The notes: a model not told the origin generated them from the letters alone. Counted from the first letter of the stretch, positions 1 through 9,282 are shown. The stretch is 32,218 nt of DNA from Desulfobacterales bacterium (GCA_020345785.1 CP070771.1:6802097-6834314); one strand, 5' to 3'. Made by a program: numbers and translations.

Positions 1-157
1 CGGACTTACCAGCTTTCCACCCCAAAGGCCTCTCACCTTCGCCGCTCCTATCCTTTCAAGCCTTCCAGCTTCCTGGCTTCCAAGCATTACAGCTACGTTC
101 TATCAGCCATGAGCTATGAGCTATCAGCTGGCGCGAAAGCGCCCCGCACCCTCTCAC
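1..157 (-). repeat. 157-bp direct repeat, copy 1, in the 3' trailer of the sigma-54 activator gene
   Basis: The first 157 bases match 2274-2430 at a constant offset of 2273 with about four mismatches. The copy may extend left of the window. Read on the minus strand it starts 14 bases after the activator stop codon. It contains a GC hairpin (130-143, GGCGC/GCGCC around a four-base loop), then four 7-base units at 101-128 (TATCAGC, CATGAGC type), then 8-base units of the GCTTGGAA type. No T-run follows the hairpin, so it is not a canonical terminator. Confidence 0.9.
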
Positions 158-171
158 ACCTTCCATCCTTT

Positions 172-1671
172 TTACTCACCAATGTTGTATTTGGCGATCA
201 GTCGCGACAGATAGGTTCTTTGAATCTGCATTTTTTTTGCAGCCAGGCTTCGATTGCCGCCGGTATGTCTGAGATTTAAAAGAATGAATTCTTTTTTAAA
301 AGCGTCGATGGCGTCTTTTAACGTCAACCCCAACTCCAGGCCCGGATACTGGGGCCGACAGGCAAACGTAGGAAGGTCTTCGGGCATAATTTGCTTACCG
401 TTTCCCATCACGACCGCCCGTTCCAAGGCATTTTTCATTTCTCGAACGTTTCCGGGCCAGTCATATCGAATTATGAGATCCATGGCTTTTTTGGATATGG
501 TCAAATCCGATATCCCTCTCTCTTTTTTGTAAACATCTAAAAAATATTCAGCCAGCAACTGGATATCTTCTCTGCGCTCCCTTAAAGGCGGCATATGAAG
601 CTGGACGACATTGATGCGGTAATAGAGGTCTTCCCGGAATCTTCCTTGGGCAACGTCCTCTTCGATATTGCGGTTGGTGGCAGATATGACCCGCACATCT
701 ACCGGTATCGATTTGTTGCCTCCCACACGGTAAAAAACCCCTTCCTGCAAAATTCGCAGTAGTTTTGTCTGCATACTCGGGCTCATTTCTCCGATTTCAT
801 CCAGAAAAATAGTACCCCGGTCGGCCAGTTCAAATTTGCCAATTTTGCGGCCGGCAGCCCCGGTATAAGCGCCTTTTTCGTGACCGAACAATTCATCTTC
901 AAGCAGCGTTTCCGGCAAAGCCGCGCAATTGAGAACGATCATGGGTTCGTCCTTGCGGGCACCGACCCGATGGATCAGGCGGGCCAGCAATTCCTTGCCG
1001 GTACCGCTCTCTCCCAGTATGAGAGTGGTTGATTTTGAATTGGCGACCTTGATGGCATCGGAGATAACCTTCCGCAACGCCTTGCTTTCGCCGACAATTT
1101 CGTATTTACCCTGGAGTTCTTTTTTTAGATCCTGGATTTCCTTTTTATCATGTTCAATCTTACGGGCATTGCCGATGGCTTGGGCAGCAAGATCTGCAAA
1201 TACGGACAGTATTTTCAAATCTTCTTCCCGGATGACACCCCCATCGGCCTTGTCGATAATTTCCACCACGCCGATGATATTTCCATTTAGTTTCATCGGG
1301 ACGCAGGCGATGGATTGCGTTTTAAAACCAATAGATTCACTAATTTCTTTGTACCAGCGGGGATCTTTGGCGACATCCGGAATCAGCAAGGGTTCACCTG
1401 TGGCGGCCACATGACCGGCGATGCCCTGTCCGAGATCGATTTCGAACTGTTTGACGTCGGTGCCCTTTTCACCGGTAGCCACCTTAAAATATAGTTTTTG
1501 GGTCTTGGGATCCAACAACAGCAGCGAGCTGGCCTTGGCATCCATCATGCGAGTGGCAGTTTCGATGATGAGCTCGAGAAGCTGATCCACGTCCTGGACC
1601 GATGAGACCCAGGTCGAAATTTCCTTAAGACGATCTATGGAAGAATACGTATTGGCTGCTAAGTTATCCAT
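172..1671 (-). CDS. GAF-domain sigma-54-dependent transcriptional activator (NtrC/NifA type)
   Basis: An enhancer-binding protein that remodels sigma-54 RNA polymerase by ATP hydrolysis. An N-terminal GAF sensor spans about residues 10-165, followed by a short coiled linker. The AAA+ domain (about 195-430) has Walker A GESGTGKE at 220-227, the sigma-54 contact loop as GAYTGA at 267-272 (a conservative form of GAFTGA) and Walker B with DE at 291-292. A Fis-type helix-turn-helix occupies about 455-499. There is no phospho-receiver domain, so the GAF domain probably senses a small ligand or redox signal, as in NifA/NorR-type regulators. The 499 residues are normal for this architecture. The gene stands alone on the minus strand, 769 bp downstream of the GlmS-like gene, so its targets cannot be inferred from neighbours. 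Confidence 0.93.
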   Translation of the reverse strand: MDNLAANTYSSIDRLKEISTWVSSVQDVDQLLELIIETATRMMDAKASSLLLLDPKTQKLYFKVATGEKGTDVKQFEIDLGQGIAGHVAATGEPLLIPDVAKDPRWYKEISESIGFKTQSIACVPMKLNGNIIGVVEIIDKADGGVIREEDLKILSVFADLAAQAIGNARKIEHDKKEIQDLKKELQGKYEIVGESKALRKVISDAIKVANSKSTTLILGESGTGKELLARLIHRVGARKDEPMIVLNCAALPETLLEDELFGHEKGAYTGAAGRKIGKFELADRGTIFLDEIGEMSPSMQTKLLRILQEGVFYRVGGNKSIPVDVRVISATNRNIEEDVAQGRFREDLYYRINVVQLHMPPLRERREDIQLLAEYFLDVYKKERGISDLTISKKAMDLIIRYDWPGNVREMKNALERAVVMGNGKQIMPEDLPTFACRPQYPGLELGLTLKDAIDAFKKEFILLNLRHTGGNRSLAAKKMQIQRTYLSRLIAKYNIGE

Positions 1672-1803
1672 ATTATTACACTCTCACTATTTTACCGAAC
1701 TGTGGCAAATGTTTACACACAGCCAGATTTTCGGCTTTGGAGTCGTTCGATCGTAATAGAAATTCAGGTCCTTGGAACCTGGAATTCTTTTTTTATCCTT
1801 ACG

Positions 1804-1855
1804 CCATTCATAGGCCATCCCGATCTATCGGGATGAGAATTGAAAAAGTTTTACC
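1804..1855. repeat. 52-bp dispersed repeat with perfect palindrome, copy 1
   Basis: This segment recurs at 12416-12467 with only a few differences. Here it holds an 18-base perfect palindrome at 1817-1834, with ATCCCGAT facing ATCGGGAT across two central bases. It lies upstream of the activator gene, in a non-coding gap. No open frame is conserved between the copies. Confidence 0.8.
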
Positions 1856-1985
1856 AAAATTCTTTAAATACATCAGCGACCAACGACAGAGCGTGGTTAC
1901 GGCTCCTTCCAGGGGCCATCCTCATACCCCCAAGCTCTGCTGGTGGTCGCTGATTGGAATTATATAAAATTGTACTATTGTTGAC

Positions 1986-2029
1986 ATGTTACAATAAAAA
2001 TCACGCAATTGTCAATTTTTTTGTAACAT
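1986..2029. promoter_or_regulatory. Inverted repeat with possible minus-strand promoter
   Basis: Nine-base arms ATGTTACAA (1986-1994) and TTGTAACAT (2021-2029) are perfect complements around a 26-base AT-rich centre. On the minus strand a TTGACA (2015-2010) sits 16 bases before TGTAAC (1993-1988), a plausible but imperfect sigma-70 promoter pointing at the activator gene about 315 bp away. The arrangement would also suit a repressor operator. Neither role is proven. Confidence 0.35.
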
Positions 2030-2045
2030 CGCCTATTTACGCCCT

Positions 2046-2218
2046 GCGGGTTGCAGGTTGCGGGGTGTGGGATTTAGACGGTGCAACGCGCACGGTACAA
2101 CACAAAGGGTGGCGGGTTGATTGAGTTGATTGGACAGCTCGGCCGCAGCTGGTTGTTGGTTGCGGGTGGTATGTTGTTTTTGAAAGGATAAAGGTAAAAG
2201 GATAAAGGTGAAAGGATG
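2046..2218. repeat. Two degenerate 7-base arrays downstream of the GlmS-like gene
   Basis: At 2046-2073 four consecutive 7-base units of the GCGGGTT/GCAGGTT type are in register. At 2183-2218 five units of the AAGGATA/AAGGTGA type follow, the first with one extra base. Between them two 9-base units of the GTTGATTGA type occur at 2116-2133, the family found again on both sides of ftsK. No gene is supported in 1672-2439; small open frames here are built from these repeats. Confidence 0.75.
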
Positions 2219-2273
2219 ATTCGTCGGAATGGGTTCGATTTTGACTGTGTAAAAGTTGATGGCGTTGTGCTTG

Positions 2274-2430
2274 CGGACTTACCAGCTTTCCACCCCAAAG
2301 GCCTCTCACCTTCGCCGCTCCTATCCTTTCAAGCCTTCCAGCTTCCTGGCTTCCAAGCATTCCAGCTACTTTGTATCAGCTATGAGCTATGAGCTATCAG
2401 CTGGCGCGAAAGCGCCCCGCACCCTCTCAC
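2274..2430 (-). repeat. 157-bp direct repeat, copy 2, in the 3' trailer of the GlmS-like gene
   Basis: Near-identical to 1-157 and in the same orientation relative to the gene before it: on the minus strand it begins 9 bases after the GlmS-like stop codon. It carries the same GC hairpin (2403-2416), four 7-base units at 2374-2401 and the 8-base GCTTGGAA-type units. The two host genes are unrelated, so the duplicate is not a gene duplication. Confidence 0.9.
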
Positions 2431-2439
2431 CTTCTATCC

Positions 2440-5400
2440 CTATCCCTGTCCGTTTTGATGCGAAACAATGAATTCGCCGATTTTTTCAGCGGAGCGGCCG
2501 AACAGCTCTGCGATATCCACCAGTTCGAGAAGACCATTGTGCCAGACAATATTGTTTTCCTGTACAATATTTTTTATGTGTTCGTATTTGCCGCCCAAGG
2601 CCTTAATTTTTGTGTCGAGGTCGATCTTTGTTCTAAAAGATATATGAAGCAGCAACAGATATTCTATGCGGGTCGGCCCTTGGTCCGAGGTCGTCAAAAT
2701 CGGGATAATTAGAATGCTGCGCTCATCCTTACGGCCTTTGCCGATGTAAACATTTCCCTGTCTTATGATAATCCGCTTCGTGCCTTTCAAACGGTTGTCC
2801 TTTTCAACCCGGGACGGAAGATCGACAATTTCCCCCGTCTTTTTAATGACCTCGATGATGGTCTCCTCTGCAGGTTCTCCAAGCACATTCAATCCGTCAA
2901 TACGGTAAAGGGTGGTTCCTTTTATCCGCGCGATGATCGCCTGTAGATTTTTTAGTACAATGATATTATTGTTGGTCAGCTGCGAGATCGAAAAGTTCTC
3001 ACGGTGCAGGGCATCGAACAGGATACCTTCAATCCGATCCGTAATGCGGCTGGTACCGACGGTGACGGTTTTGGCCTGGTGTTTAATCGCATCCACCGGG
3101 CGGGCCATGATGCTGATGGCTTCTGCCAAACAATTAAAAAGGGCGTTTATCATATTCACGGCAGTGCCCTTCTGATTAAAGTCGAGGTCAAAATCAGCTA
3201 CCGGCAGCCTGCCGGACAGATACTTGAAAAGCAGCGTGAGATCGGATGCGATATCCAATCCGATGGCGATCGGAAATTTTCCTGCGGCTCGTCTTTTTCT
3301 GTATTCAGCATAAAACTCGGCAATTTTTTCCCGAAAAGGTTGTTCGAGAAGGATCTCGTATACATTCAGGCCCCTGGCATAATATTCATCAATCGTGTTT
3401 TTAAGCTCATCCCGGAAGCCGTAAAGAAATCTTGAGCCGTCGTTAATGGCTAAAGCGGCATAATAGCCCCAAATGTGACCGACCAGGGTGTTTAAAATGG
3501 GGGCGAAGTGTTCGCTGACGCGGGGAACATGAAGGACGGCATCCGCGTAAGGATCGAAACGGTCTTCGCCTTCATCGACAATGACAATGGGAGTGGCTTT
3601 GTGCGCTTTAAATATGGCGGTATCCTTGATAATATCACCAATCACCGTATTTCGCGTGCCGGCCGCGCAGACGATGATCAGCGGCTCCGAGGACAAATCA
3701 ATGTGCTTTTTATCCTCCACAAAATCCGATGAAATCGTCTTGTAACAGAGCTCGCTGAGCTTGATGCGTATTTCATCGGCCGAAGCCTTGTTGGGACCGC
3801 TCCCCACCGCCGCCCAGTAAGTTTTTGTGCCGGCCAATTTTTCAGCCGATTTTTTGATGGGATCACTTGCAGCCAGGATTCTGCGCATATGAACAGGCAG
3901 CTCGAGAAGCTGTTTAATTTCTGCGGTAATAAATTCAGCACCGCGACGTTTTTTAATTGCGGCAATGTAAAGTCCCAGCACGGCACCCGCGACGATCTGG
4001 GAGTAAAAGGCCTTGGTGGAGGCGACCGACATTTCTATGTCGCGACCGCTGCTGGTGTACATGACGCCATCGACTTTGAAAGTAATGTCAGAATCTCTGC
4101 GGTTGACGATGGCCAGAGTTTGGGCTCCTCTTTCTTTCACCATGTCTACGGTGCGGTTGGTATCAGTTGTCGTGCCCGACTGGCTGATGGCGATCACCAG
4201 CGCGTCAGACATACTGGACTGGTCGTCATTTTCATTTAATTGAAATCCGCTGAATTCAGACGCTTTCAAGGCATTGATATGGTAGGATGGATTATCCAGA
4301 TAATAATTCAGGATGTTCGCGCAGGCCAAGGCGGCCACGCCTGCAGTGCCCTGGCCGATAAAATATATGCGCTTGATCCGGTCCTCCTTCAGCGCATTTT
4401 CCAGCGAAGGCGGAATCACGGTTTCATCCAGGGTTATGGTGCAGTGCCGGCTGCTGTCCCCTGAAACTTTCCAGCGATTCTGCAGCGTCTTTTCCATAGA
4501 ATCAGGCGATTCCGAAATTTCCTTTAAAAAATAATGAGGGTATGCCTGGCGGTCGATATCCCGAGAGGTAATCTGGGTATGTTTGATGTCGCGTTCACTC
4601 AAATCAATAGGCGTGCCGTCGTAGAATAGGGCGGTGATGCCGGCCAAAGCCCCGGTTGACTGTTGGTTCAAGATGAATATTTGACCCTGGGTTGGTCCTC
4701 TTTTGCCCGTCACCACTGTCTCGCCGTCCAGTTTAATGTAATCCTGAGTTTCTTCTACGAATCCATAGACTTCGGAAGTAGGCAAATAATGATCGGCAGC
4801 TATACCCACAAAAAGGGCTTGACCGCTGCCTTTTTGACCCAGAAAAAGTCTGCCGGGCGCCAAATCGGTATGCATCGAAATGGCGTGGGATCCTTCAAAA
4901 TCATTGAGAGCCAACCTGAACGCCTCCTCGACGGAATGGCCCTGTTTAATATACTTTTGAATTGTCAGCGGAATAATTTTGGTATCCGTGGTGATGTTAT
5001 CCTGGATTCGATCGCCGCTGGTTTCGAACTCACGTTTAAGTTCTTGAAAATTATCAATATCTCCATTTAGACAGGTATGAATGATACCCATTTCGGCCGT
5101 CGAATTTTCTATGGTCTGGTTGTCCACCGGGTGGCAGTTGGCTTCGGTGATGGCACCGACTGAAGCCCAGCGCGTGTGGGCCGATATGGTATCAAACTCG
5201 CTCTGGCAGGCGGCCATGGTTTGCAGGATCGGATCATTGGCAATTTGCCGGCGCAAAAAAGAAATATTGTCGCCCAGGCTGCCGACTTCGTTGGCCACTT
5301 TGTAGACCATCGAAACCGCAACATGGGTCTCATTCTTATCTTTGTCTCGATGGCGGATACTGATTCCGCCGCTGACCAGGGTATTGCCGGCGCATCGTTC

Positions 5401-6225
5401 TATCAAACGGTTGTGGTGGTTTGCTATTTTTAAGGCTTTTTCAAATTTTTTGAACTCGGCTGCTTTCAATACAAACATCAACGAAATGCCCGCCGAATCA
5501 CGTCCTCTAACTTCCAGCCGGTCAATGCTGTTCAAGACGGTATTGATCTTTTTAAAAACGCTGACAGCTCCAGGTTGCGGGGGCTGATGGAATCCCCGGC
5601 ATAACTCCCTAACCTGATTAATGTTGTTCATGATTTCGTTGTTGATGCACCAGGCGATATCTTTAAGCTTCTCGATGCGGGCGGACATCAATTCCGCATT
5701 TTGCGCTGGAATCCGGCCGATTTGCTCTGCCAGCAATTGTACTTCGGCGTGCGCAACGTCGTCTAGCCGCCGGCCGAGATCTTCAAGCTGCTTTTGTTCA
5801 TCGGCGTTGGTAAAAATGGAAAAAAAAGGCTTTTCGCCTTTTAAGCTCTGGGTTGCTTGCCACAATGAATCGAGGAGGGCTTCGCCCCCCAGATAACGAC
5901 CTTCGAGGTCGGTGTAACCGGACTCTCGGAAGATTTCGTAGCCTTTGTCCTTGATTGCGGCCGCCATTTCATCCAGCGACGCCTTATTCAGGGGGGGCAT
6001 TGATGCTTTTTTGTTTTTATAAGAAACGATGGCCGCGATCCCGCAGCATAAAATTCGTTCTTGATAGGGGAAGAAAACAAGGGACCCCGGAGGCAGGTCG
6101 GCCACGCGGCGGCCAAAATAGACCTTCGCTGTCAAGATTCCGGTCAACCAGTCCCAAGCAAGCCGGCTGAGCCTGCCGGCTGCATTCAGGAACTTTGCCA
6201 TCTTTGTGTAATTTGATTTTTTCAT
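2440..6225 (-). CDS. Extended GlmS-like glutamine:fructose-6-phosphate amidotransferase with extra domains
   Basis: Class II glutaminase plus two SIS sugar-isomerase domains, predicted to make glucosamine-6-P from fructose-6-P and glutamine. The nucleophile motif CGIAAIV begins at Cys61, so a 60-residue propeptide would need removal. About 155 residues separate it from RLEVRGRDSAG (236). HTRW (350-353), LNGDIDN (386-392) and TDT (413-415) match glutaminase motifs. SIS1 is about 615-760 (SQSGTTTDT at 681; VASTKAF at 734) and SIS2 about 795-930. By alignment from memory, E. coli GlmS E488, H504 and K603 correspond to E825, H841 and K1052. About 100 residues are inserted before AKTVTV, and about 205 follow it. 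Ordinary GlmS is near 610 residues; this has 1261. It follows kdsB by 42 bp, which suits LPS precursor supply. A related aminosugar isomerase is the alternative. Confidence 0.85.
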   Translation of the reverse strand: MKKSNYTKMAKFLNAAGRLSRLAWDWLTGILTAKVYFGRRVADLPPGSLVFFPYQERILCCGIAAIVSYKNKKASMPPLNKASLDEMAAAIKDKGYEIFRESGYTDLEGRYLGGEALLDSLWQATQSLKGEKPFFSIFTNADEQKQLEDLGRRLDDVAHAEVQLLAEQIGRIPAQNAELMSARIEKLKDIAWCINNEIMNNINQVRELCRGFHQPPQPGAVSVFKKINTVLNSIDRLEVRGRDSAGISLMFVLKAAEFKKFEKALKIANHHNRLIERCAGNTLVSGGISIRHRDKDKNETHVAVSMVYKVANEVGSLGDNISFLRRQIANDPILQTMAACQSEFDTISAHTRWASVGAITEANCHPVDNQTIENSTAEMGIIHTCLNGDIDNFQELKREFETSGDRIQDNITTDTKIIPLTIQKYIKQGHSVEEAFRLALNDFEGSHAISMHTDLAPGRLFLGQKGSGQALFVGIAADHYLPTSEVYGFVEETQDYIKLDGETVVTGKRGPTQGQIFILNQQSTGALAGITALFYDGTPIDLSERDIKHTQITSRDIDRQAYPHYFLKEISESPDSMEKTLQNRWKVSGDSSRHCTITLDETVIPPSLENALKEDRIKRIYFIGQGTAGVAALACANILNYYLDNPSYHINALKASEFSGFQLNENDDQSSMSDALVIAISQSGTTTDTNRTVDMVKERGAQTLAIVNRRDSDITFKVDGVMYTSSGRDIEMSVASTKAFYSQIVAGAVLGLYIAAIKKRRGAEFITAEIKQLLELPVHMRRILAASDPIKKSAEKLAGTKTYWAAVGSGPNKASADEIRIKLSELCYKTISSDFVEDKKHIDLSSEPLIIVCAAGTRNTVIGDIIKDTAIFKAHKATPIVIVDEGEDRFDPYADAVLHVPRVSEHFAPILNTLVGHIWGYYAALAINDGSRFLYGFRDELKNTIDEYYARGLNVYEILLEQPFREKIAEFYAEYRKRRAAGKFPIAIGLDIASDLTLLFKYLSGRLPVADFDLDFNQKGTAVNMINALFNCLAEAISIMARPVDAIKHQAKTVTVGTSRITDRIEGILFDALHRENFSISQLTNNNIIVLKNLQAIIARIKGTTLYRIDGLNVLGEPAEETIIEVIKKTGEIVDLPSRVEKDNRLKGTKRIIIRQGNVYIGKGRKDERSILIIPILTTSDQGPTRIEYLLLLHISFRTKIDLDTKIKALGGKYEHIKNIVQENNIVWHNGLLELVDIAELFGRSAEKIGEFIVSHQNGQG

Positions 6226-6267
6226 ATGATTCTTCTCACCCTTTGTCAGAAAAAATGGCTGAATCGA

Positions 6268-7035
6268 TTAGCTTCTCTCCTGTTCCAGTATAATCTTACT
6301 CACAGTTTCGATGTCTTCGGGCCGGTCCACGCTGACGCTTCGATGGTTTGTCAAAACGATATGGATCGGAATGTCGTTTTCAAGCATTCTTAACTGTTCA
6401 AGCTTTTCGGTGACCTCCAGGCGGCCCTGGGGTAAAGCAACGAATTTTTGCAGGACCGGCATGCGAAACGCGTAAATGCCGATATGGCCGTGATGAATAT
6501 TGTTTTGTAAATCCCTGTGGTAAGGAATCGGCGAACGCGAAAAGTACAGTGCGCGGCCTTGTGCGCCGAATACCACCTTGACCAGATCCGGAGTCTGTGC
6601 TTCCGCGGCACTTATTTTCCGCGCCAGAGTTGTGACCTGAATTTCCGCTACACTGAATGGCTGAAGCAGTTCCGCCAGCATGGCCGGGTTCAGAGCAGGC
6701 TCATCTCCCTGTATGTTGACAACAACGGAATCCAGAGGGAGCTCAAGTTTTTGAGCTGCCTCCAGTACCCGGTCCGTGCCGCTGGGATGATCGGTGCGGG
6801 TCATCACGACCGGGATATCGAATTTTTCCGCTGCAGCCTGAATTCGGGCATTGTCGGTGGCCAGAATCACCTTTGAGAGGGCGCTGCATTGCCGAGCCCG
6901 CTCAAACACATGCCAGATCATCGGTCGGCCGAGAATATCGGCCAGGGGCTTGCCGGGAAACCTTTTCGAGTTAAAGCGGGCCGGGATGATACCGTAGCAG
7001 GAAGGTAAGTCGTTTTTGTGATTTTTATCGGCCAT
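6268..7035 (-). CDS. kdsB: 3-deoxy-manno-octulosonate cytidylyltransferase
   Basis: Activates Kdo with CTP to CMP-Kdo, the donor for the LPS inner core, in the cytoplasm. Family motifs are clear: the nucleotide-binding start IPARFNSKRFPGKPL (residues 18-32), then HPSGTDRVLEAA, the metal-site VNIQGDEPALNP and FSRSPIPYHR. Length (255) is normal. No strong ribosome-binding site precedes the ATG, and the 320-bp region upstream is filled by AT-rich repeat arrays. It is probably co-transcribed with the GlmS-like gene 42 bp downstream. Confidence 0.95.
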   Translation of the reverse strand: MADKNHKNDLPSCYGIIPARFNSKRFPGKPLADILGRPMIWHVFERARQCSALSKVILATDNARIQAAAEKFDIPVVMTRTDHPSGTDRVLEAAQKLELPLDSVVVNIQGDEPALNPAMLAELLQPFSVAEIQVTTLARKISAAEAQTPDLVKVVFGAQGRALYFSRSPIPYHRDLQNNIHHGHIGIYAFRMPVLQKFVALPQGRLEVTEKLEQLRMLENDIPIHIVLTNHRSVSVDRPEDIETVSKIILEQERS

Positions 7036-7060
7036 AACAAGCTAAAATAATTACCATCGA

Positions 7061-7290
7061 CCAACAAATCCCAAAATACAAGCACCAAATTACAAACAAA
7101 TTCCAATTTCCAAGGACACAAACAAGACGCGCTTGACGGCGAACCTGCTGAAAGAAAACTCAAGAAGTTTTCGCGCAAGGTCGATCCGCTCATGCTGGAT
7201 TTAATCTGTAGAAGGCATTTGGATCGAATTTCGAATTTTGGTCATTGTGATTTGTTTGATATTTGTTATTTGTGATTCGGAATTTAAGAT
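7061..7290. repeat. Facing pair of AT-rich 9-base arrays bounding a 230-bp cassette
   Basis: 7061-7123 is a degenerate array built from CCAAAT/ACAAA words with a period near 9. 7232-7290 is built from the complementary TTTG/ATTTG words, so the two face each other as an imperfect inverted pair. The interior (about 7124-7218) reads on the plus strand without stops and with gene-like composition, but has no start codon. No gene is supported in the 7036-7355 gap. Confidence 0.55.
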
Positions 7291-7355
7291 AATCCAGTAC
7301 TCAATTGTTCCCAATGTGCTACCGACGTTCCGATGTTCATCAACGAAATTCTTAT

Positions 7356-9278
7356 TTAACGCAGCGGTGTCCCGGGCGCCACCGGTTTGTCCAAGGTTGC
7401 CAGGATAGGGCCGGCATCGTCGACCGCAGCGAGCAACATGCCGTTGGAGACAATCCCCATGACCTTGGCCGGTTTTAGGTTGGCCACCACAATCACCTGT
7501 TTGCCGACGAGTTCTTCGGGGGTATAGTTTTCCGCTATGCCGGCCACTATCATGCGTTTTTGTCCTAAATCGACTTCGAGTTTAAGAACTTTTCTGGCTC
7601 TGGGGATCTTTTCCGCCTGAATCACCGTTGCGACTCTCAGGTCGACTCTGGCGAATTGCTCAATGGTGATCTCCGGTTTAATTTCGGGGTATCGGGCAGG
7701 TATTTCCGGTTTAGCCTCCCGGGTCGATTTTTTTTGAGCCGGATCGACTCGCGGAAAAAGAACCGTGCCCTTTGGCAGATGGGTTCCGGCTGGAATGGCT
7801 TTCCAGGTTTTGAGCCGATCGAGAAGATAGAATGGCTTCTGCGGATTTAATCCGAGATGTTTTTGCATTTTGGCGGATGTTTCCGGCATCACCGGATAGA
7901 TCAGGCCAGAAATTATTCTGAGTCCTTCCAATAAGTTGTAGAGGACCACTGCCAGTGATTTGCGGCTTGACTTTTTCTTGGCCAACTCCCAGGGTGCCGT
8001 TACGTCGACGTATTTGTTCATCCGGCTGATAAATTGCCAGACCACCCGCATGGCGTTGTGAAATTGAAATGATTCCATCAGGGGTTCAAACTCGTCGATC
8101 GTCGTTTGGGCGTCTGCTTCCAGTCCGAGTTCACATTCCTGCTCCACCGCCGGCTCAATTTCCGGAACAACGCCCTGGAAATATTTATGTACCATAGACA
8201 CGACTCTGGAAAACAGATTGCCCAGATCATTGGCCAAATCCGAATTGATGCGCTGGATTAAGGACTCCTCACTGAAGCTGGAATCCAGCCCGAATGCCAT
8301 ATCCCGAATCAGAAAAAAGCGAAAGGCATCCAGGCCATAAATATTTTTAAGCTCCAGGGGCTCCACCACATTGCCGAGGCTTTTTGACATTTTGCTTTGC
8401 TCGACATTCCAATACCCGTGAACATTCAGGTGCTTGTATAATGGAATACCGGCGGCTTTGAGCATGATCGGCCAATATATGCCGTGGGGTTTGAGTATAT
8501 CCTTGGCCACAATATGCTGGGCAGCCGGCCAGAAAGTTTTAAACAGCTCACCGTCCGGATATCCGAGAGCGGAAACGTAGTTTAAAAGAGCATCGAACCA
8601 AACATAGGTGACATAGTCACTATCAAAGGGCAGGGTTATGCCCCATTTCAACCGTGTTTTGGGCCTGGAAATACAGAGATCTTCCAATGGTTCTTTTAAA
8701 AAAGCCAGTGCTTCGTTTTTATATCGCTCCGGGCGGATGAAATCCGGTGTGTTGCTGATATGATCCACCAGCCAATCCTGATAACGGCTCATTTTAAAAA
8801 AGTAGTTGGATTCCTTGATAACCTCCGGCTTGCTTTCATGGTCGGGACATTTTCCATCCACCAGCTCGCGTTCGGTGTAAAAGCGCTCGCATCCAAAACA
8901 GTAAAGTCCTTCGTACTCGGCAAAATAGATATCACCGGCGTCATAGATTTTTTGCAGCACCTGTTCTACGACGGCCATGTGGGGAGCATCGGTCGTGCGG
9001 ATAAAGTAACTGTTCTTGACACTCAATTCCGGCCATAGATCGCGAAAAAGCCGGCTGATGGTATCCACGTAAACCCTGGGCGTCATATTTTCTTTTTTTG
9101 CAGCGCGCACAACCTTGTCACCATGTTCGTCGGTACCGGTTAAAAAATAAACATCACAACCGCGCATGGTATGGAATCGGGTCGCCACATCGGCCACGAT
9201 GGTGGTGTAAGCGTGTCCCAGATGGGGACGGGCGTTGACATAATAAATCGGGGTGGTGACGTAAAAGGGCCTGGGCAT
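7356..9278 (-). CDS. metG: Methionyl-tRNA synthetase with C-terminal tRNA-binding domain
   Basis: Charges tRNA-Met with methionine. The class I signature is HLGH at 19-22 and KMSKS at 296-300. A zinc knuckle uses C127, C130, C144 and H147. The anticodon-binding helical domain follows, and the last roughly 105 residues form an OB-fold tRNA-binding domain (RVDLRVATV to NGMLLAA) that usually mediates dimerisation. The 640 residues fit the family. An AAAGGA ribosome-binding site lies about 8 bases upstream of the ATG, and the start is only 4 bases past the ricT stop, so the two genes are almost certainly translated from one mRNA. Confidence 0.97.
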   Translation of the reverse strand: MPRPFYVTTPIYYVNARPHLGHAYTTIVADVATRFHTMRGCDVYFLTGTDEHGDKVVRAAKKENMTPRVYVDTISRLFRDLWPELSVKNSYFIRTTDAPHMAVVEQVLQKIYDAGDIYFAEYEGLYCFGCERFYTERELVDGKCPDHESKPEVIKESNYFFKMSRYQDWLVDHISNTPDFIRPERYKNEALAFLKEPLEDLCISRPKTRLKWGITLPFDSDYVTYVWFDALLNYVSALGYPDGELFKTFWPAAQHIVAKDILKPHGIYWPIMLKAAGIPLYKHLNVHGYWNVEQSKMSKSLGNVVEPLELKNIYGLDAFRFFLIRDMAFGLDSSFSEESLIQRINSDLANDLGNLFSRVVSMVHKYFQGVVPEIEPAVEQECELGLEADAQTTIDEFEPLMESFQFHNAMRVVWQFISRMNKYVDVTAPWELAKKKSSRKSLAVVLYNLLEGLRIISGLIYPVMPETSAKMQKHLGLNPQKPFYLLDRLKTWKAIPAGTHLPKGTVLFPRVDPAQKKSTREAKPEIPARYPEIKPEITIEQFARVDLRVATVIQAEKIPRARKVLKLEVDLGQKRMIVAGIAENYTPEELVGKQVIVVANLKPAKVMGIVSNGMLLAAVDDAGPILATLDKPVAPGTPLR

Positions 9279-9282
9279 GTTT

